From Lentzea sp033794685 (lineage in GTDB: Bacteria > Actinomycetota > Actinomycetes > Mycobacteriales > Pseudonocardiaceae): a DNA stretch of 64,000 nucleotides. Within the stretch, counting starts at the first letter, position 1. Each line of letters begins with the position of its first letter. The stretch lies in the NCBI GenBank assembly GCA_033794685.1, contig JARAYZ010000007.1; one strand, given 5' to 3'. A program made the translations under genes and the position numbers. Shown here one piece after another: positions 61,591 through 64,000 of this stretch. The notes beneath the pieces are model-generated. The model worked only from the letters and a program-made list of their open reading frames with translations. It had not been told where the DNA came from and did no database searches.

Positions 61591-64000
61591 CTATGGAAGG
61601 AGCGTCGGGTCTCCCCCGGCGGAGCTCGCGAACGACCGCAGTTCCAGATCGCTGATCTCCACCCGAATGCTCCTGGTCTCATCCGCTTCCCACATCGCGA
61701 GAAGGAACGCGTCGGAGTGGAGCTGTGTCAATGGCGAAGTCGCCTGGGACATCACCACAAGACGCACGGGAACCCGCGAGTTCGACACCTGGTTGCGGAA
61801 GGCAGGCGACCTGAACACCACCTCGGCGAACTCCTCGCCGCCAAGCACCTTGCCGTCGACCAGGAACCCGCGGCCGGCACCGGTCACCATGACCTTGAAC
61901 TCCTTCTCCCCTGTCGCGGGCAAGGACTTGTACAGCGCTTCCCACAGCGGCGTGTCCCACCGGACGCCCTCGTTGAAGCTCAGCCCGCCCGCCGCGTTCT
62001 CCGACGGCGGATGCCCCTCTCCCCTGCGGGAGTGGGAAAGCGCCTGGAAGGCTCCGGCCACTTCGTAGGTCCAGGTATTCAGATACTCCGACTGCTCCTC
62101 CGGCTGCGACTGGGAGAACTCGGGAATCGCTTGCAAAGCCGACTGACCGAGTTCGGCGTGCGGAACGTCGACCTCCACGAGAGCCGACACGTCGGTCCCT
62201 GCCGCGGACTCACTCGTCGCCGTCCGGATCGGGATCAGCGAGAGGTCGAACTCCATGCCCACGGCGCGGTACCGCTCGGCACTCGCCATCAGCGCACGCA
62301 GCAACTCGTGGCGCACAGCCGATGTCCCGGCGGTCGCGGGGTCTTCCAGCCTGCGTCGCTTCCCTCTGCCGTACGCGGCACCGTCGCGCGTGCTCCCCCG
62401 CGCCTGGATGCTGACCGAGGGCAGCGGCGCGCCATTGCGCAGTCGCCACCACACCACCGGAACAAGAGCGTCCGCGACAGCGCTCAGCTCACTCAGCGCC
62501 GCCTGATCGACGCTGGTCCCACTCCGCCCGAGCGACATGGCCACGGCGTCGAACTCACTGACGACCAGTGCGCTCAACGGAACTTTCGGCGGGACGGTGC
62601 CGGGCTGGGCCGACACCCGGAGATATGAGCCCCCGTCCGTCACCGCCAGTGACTGGCCTTCCCCGAAAGTGACCTTGCCGGTCGCGGCGAAGACAGGGCT
62701 CAGACCACCGTTCCAGGCTCGGGCGAACGAGGCGGCGGCACCACTGTCACTCTGCCCGGAATAGGACCGGCAGGCGAGCAGGATGACAGCCGTGTCCGCA
62801 TCAAGATGAGCATCGACGAAATGTCCGGAGTGCCGCACGATAGTGGCCAGAGTCGCACCGGGAACAGTGAACCTGTCGCCTATCTGCAACGGATGATCCG
62901 ACGTGAGCGCTACCGCCATCCCTTCGGGAGAGCCGTGCGTCTCAATCAAGTAGTGCGACTTCACGCCATCATTCCACGGCGTCAGGTAGTGAACGGCACG
63001 AAGCAGCGGGGTGCCGTCCTGACCAAGTCCGGCGTCTTCCACCTCGCCGTAAATCATCGTGCTGGCTCCACGCTTTTCCTGCCAGACGAGCGCGTTGTAG
63101 TAGGCGTCCTTCATGTCGGCCGCGAAAGACAACCCGGAGGTGTCGAGACGCTCACCGACGACGGGGCGAAAATGAAATACCGCACCGGAGCGCTCCGGAT
63201 AGGCTGATTTCGCGTGCAGGATGAACGGGGCGTGGCCGGAGTGAATCCTGCCGCCACTTTCAAGGGTGATCGCGTCCTGCGCCGTCAGCACATTCCGGTG
63301 ATAGGTGAGTGCGAGTAGCTCGTTCGCGAGCTCGTCCGCATCGGGTATGGCTCCGTCGAGTGACGCGAAGGCGATCGGCTTCGCCAGTGTGCGACTCAGG
63401 CGTGAACGCAGCCCACGATCAGCCCTCAGCACCCTGGCCAACTCGGCTGCGGACACCGTTATGCCCGCACCGTCCACACGCTCGACGTGATAGCCACGTC
63501 CACCGTTTTCCAGTGCGGCCAGAATCAGGAACGGAGGACCCACGCCCGAATCACCGGTCTGCTCCGCGCCGAACGGAACCTCCACCGACGCACTTCCGTT
63601 CCAGTACGAGTACGTCCTCATGGTGCGCGACCTGACCGCCAGACCCCACCTCGTCGCCGCCGCGAGCTTCGACCGGTCGCCGGGTGAACGCACGAACCAC
63701 GCCACCGTCTGACCAGCAGAGTTCAGCAACGCGTCGGTCTTGAGATCCCCTGCCCGCAACACCGACACCAGCGTCAACCCCGGTTCGCCTCCACCATCAC
63801 CGAGCAGACCGTCGGCCCCGGCCACCGCCCCCACCGCGAACACATCGCGGAAGTCCTTACCCACCCTCAACTCACCCGCGAAATCAAACCCCAGCCCACC
63901 GAAGTTGACCCGCTCACCACTACGCGCACCCACCAGTACCACCGGCCGTCCCGGCTCCGCCATCAACGCACTCTCAAACTCGGCATTCCCGCGCAACAAC
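61591..64000 (-). CDS. C-terminal part of a giant 'lonely Cys' caspase-like protein (partial)
   Basis: At least 802 residues; the frame runs off the right edge. A beta-rich region ends in a caspase/CHAT-like core with a His motif (IETHGSPEGMAVALTSDHPL) and, about 50 residues later, a Cys motif (VILLACRSYSGQSDSGAAAS). Both catalytic positions are present. An upstream block (MAEPGRPVVLVGARSGERVN) recurs in this protein class. The tail is unknown. Giant actinobacterial proteins of this kind are linked to T7SS loci and may be secreted proteases or toxins. The N-terminus is outside the window. Confidence 0.6.
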   Translation of the reverse strand, partial: LLRGNAEFESALMAEPGRPVVLVGARSGERVNFGGLGFDFAGELRVGKDFRDVFAVGAVAGADGLLGDGGGEPGLTLVSVLRAGDLKTDALLNSAGQTVAWFVRSPGDRSKLAAATRWGLAVRSRTMRTYSYWNGSASVEVPFGAEQTGDSGVGPPFLILAALENGGRGYHVERVDGAGITVSAAELARVLRADRGLRSRLSRTLAKPIAFASLDGAIPDADELANELLALTYHRNVLTAQDAITLESGGRIHSGHAPFILHAKSAYPERSGAVFHFRPVVGERLDTSGLSFAADMKDAYYNALVWQEKRGASTMIYGEVEDAGLGQDGTPLLRAVHYLTPWNDGVKSHYLIETHGSPEGMAVALTSDHPLQIGDRFTVPGATLATIVRHSGHFVDAHLDADTAVILLACRSYSGQSDSGAAASFARAWNGGLSPVFAATGKVTFGEGQSLAVTDGGSYLRVSAQPGTVPPKVPLSALVVSEFDAVAMSLGRSGTSVDQAALSELSAVADALVPVVWWRLRNGAPLPSVSIQARGSTRDGAAYGRGKRRRLEDPATAGTSAVRHELLRALMASAERYRAVGMEFDLSLIPIRTATSESAAGTDVSALVEVDVPHAELGQSALQAIPEFSQSQPEEQSEYLNTWTYEVAGAFQALSHSRRGEGHPPSENAAGGLSFNEGVRWDTPLWEALYKSLPATGEKEFKVMVTGAGRGFLVDGKVLGGEEFAEVVFRSPAFRNQVSNSRVPVRLVVMSQATSPLTQLHSDAFLLAMWEADETRSIRVEISDLELRSFASSAGGDPTLLP

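Noticed and set aside
1..64000. tRNA, rRNA and CRISPR arrays
   Set aside because: Scanning by eye found no cloverleaf with a conserved T-loop, no rRNA-like stretch and no regularly spaced short repeats. A tRNAscan or CRISPR search could not be run.

Overview
The window is high-GC actinobacterial chromosome. The SsgA-like protein, SARP/AfsR-type regulators, NB-ARC/TPR regulators, a CloQ-like prenyltransferase and an ESX-type type VII secretion (T7SS) locus point to a filamentous actinomycete, most likely Pseudonocardiaceae (Lentzea/Saccharothrix/Amycolatopsis-like). The genus is inference.

Region 1 (1-13.3 kb) is a decayed accessory region, probably remains of one or more integrative or plasmid-like elements. 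It holds small hypothetical genes, a Ser/Thr kinase, a pentapeptide-repeat membrane protein, two NYN-nuclease copies (one broken), an EccC/FtsK-like ATPase fragment, a duplicated two-TM membrane-protein module with a conserved 52-bp divergent promoter, and a pair of DnaA boxes. Many reading frames are interrupted. Region 2 (13.3-22.8 kb) starts with an intact DDE transposase abutting an N-terminally truncated ABC permease, followed by an MFS transporter and an FAD oxidoreductase. It then carries fragments: a pseudogene of an NB-ARC regulator whose intact paralogue lies 20 kb away, and relics of a sugar ABC transporter. It ends with an SsgA-family gene.

Region 3 (22.9-38.1 kb) is a compact specialised-metabolism locus. 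Two very large convergent SARP-ATPase regulators and a LuxR-type regulator with a pseudo-receiver domain precede a CloQ-like aromatic prenyltransferase, a CloR-like class II aldolase-fold oxygenase and a cytochrome P450. A convergent salicylate-hydroxylase-like flavin monooxygenase follows. No aminocoumarin genes are present, so this looks like a stand-alone pathway making a prenylated 4-hydroxybenzoate and oxidised derivatives (inference). Two sugar-type ABC permeases close the region.

Region 4 (38.1-64 kb) begins with small secreted proteins, including a pair of ricin-B-like beta-trefoil paralogues, around an intact XRE/NB-ARC/TPR regulator. Then comes a T7SS locus on the minus strand, read from high to low coordinates: the C-terminal part of a giant caspase-like ('lonely Cys') protein, a T7SS-associated protein, two WXG100 proteins, a Thr/Pro-tailed protein, a proline-rich PPE-like protein with 77-residue repeats (broken by an assembly gap), EccC, EccD, EccB, a large protein with an apparently dead ADP-ribosyltransferase-like domain, and a beta-helix/EccA fusion whose second AAA module is degenerate. 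The genes from EccC to the EccA fusion overlap or nearly touch, so they are probably one operon. EccE and mycosin are not in the window.
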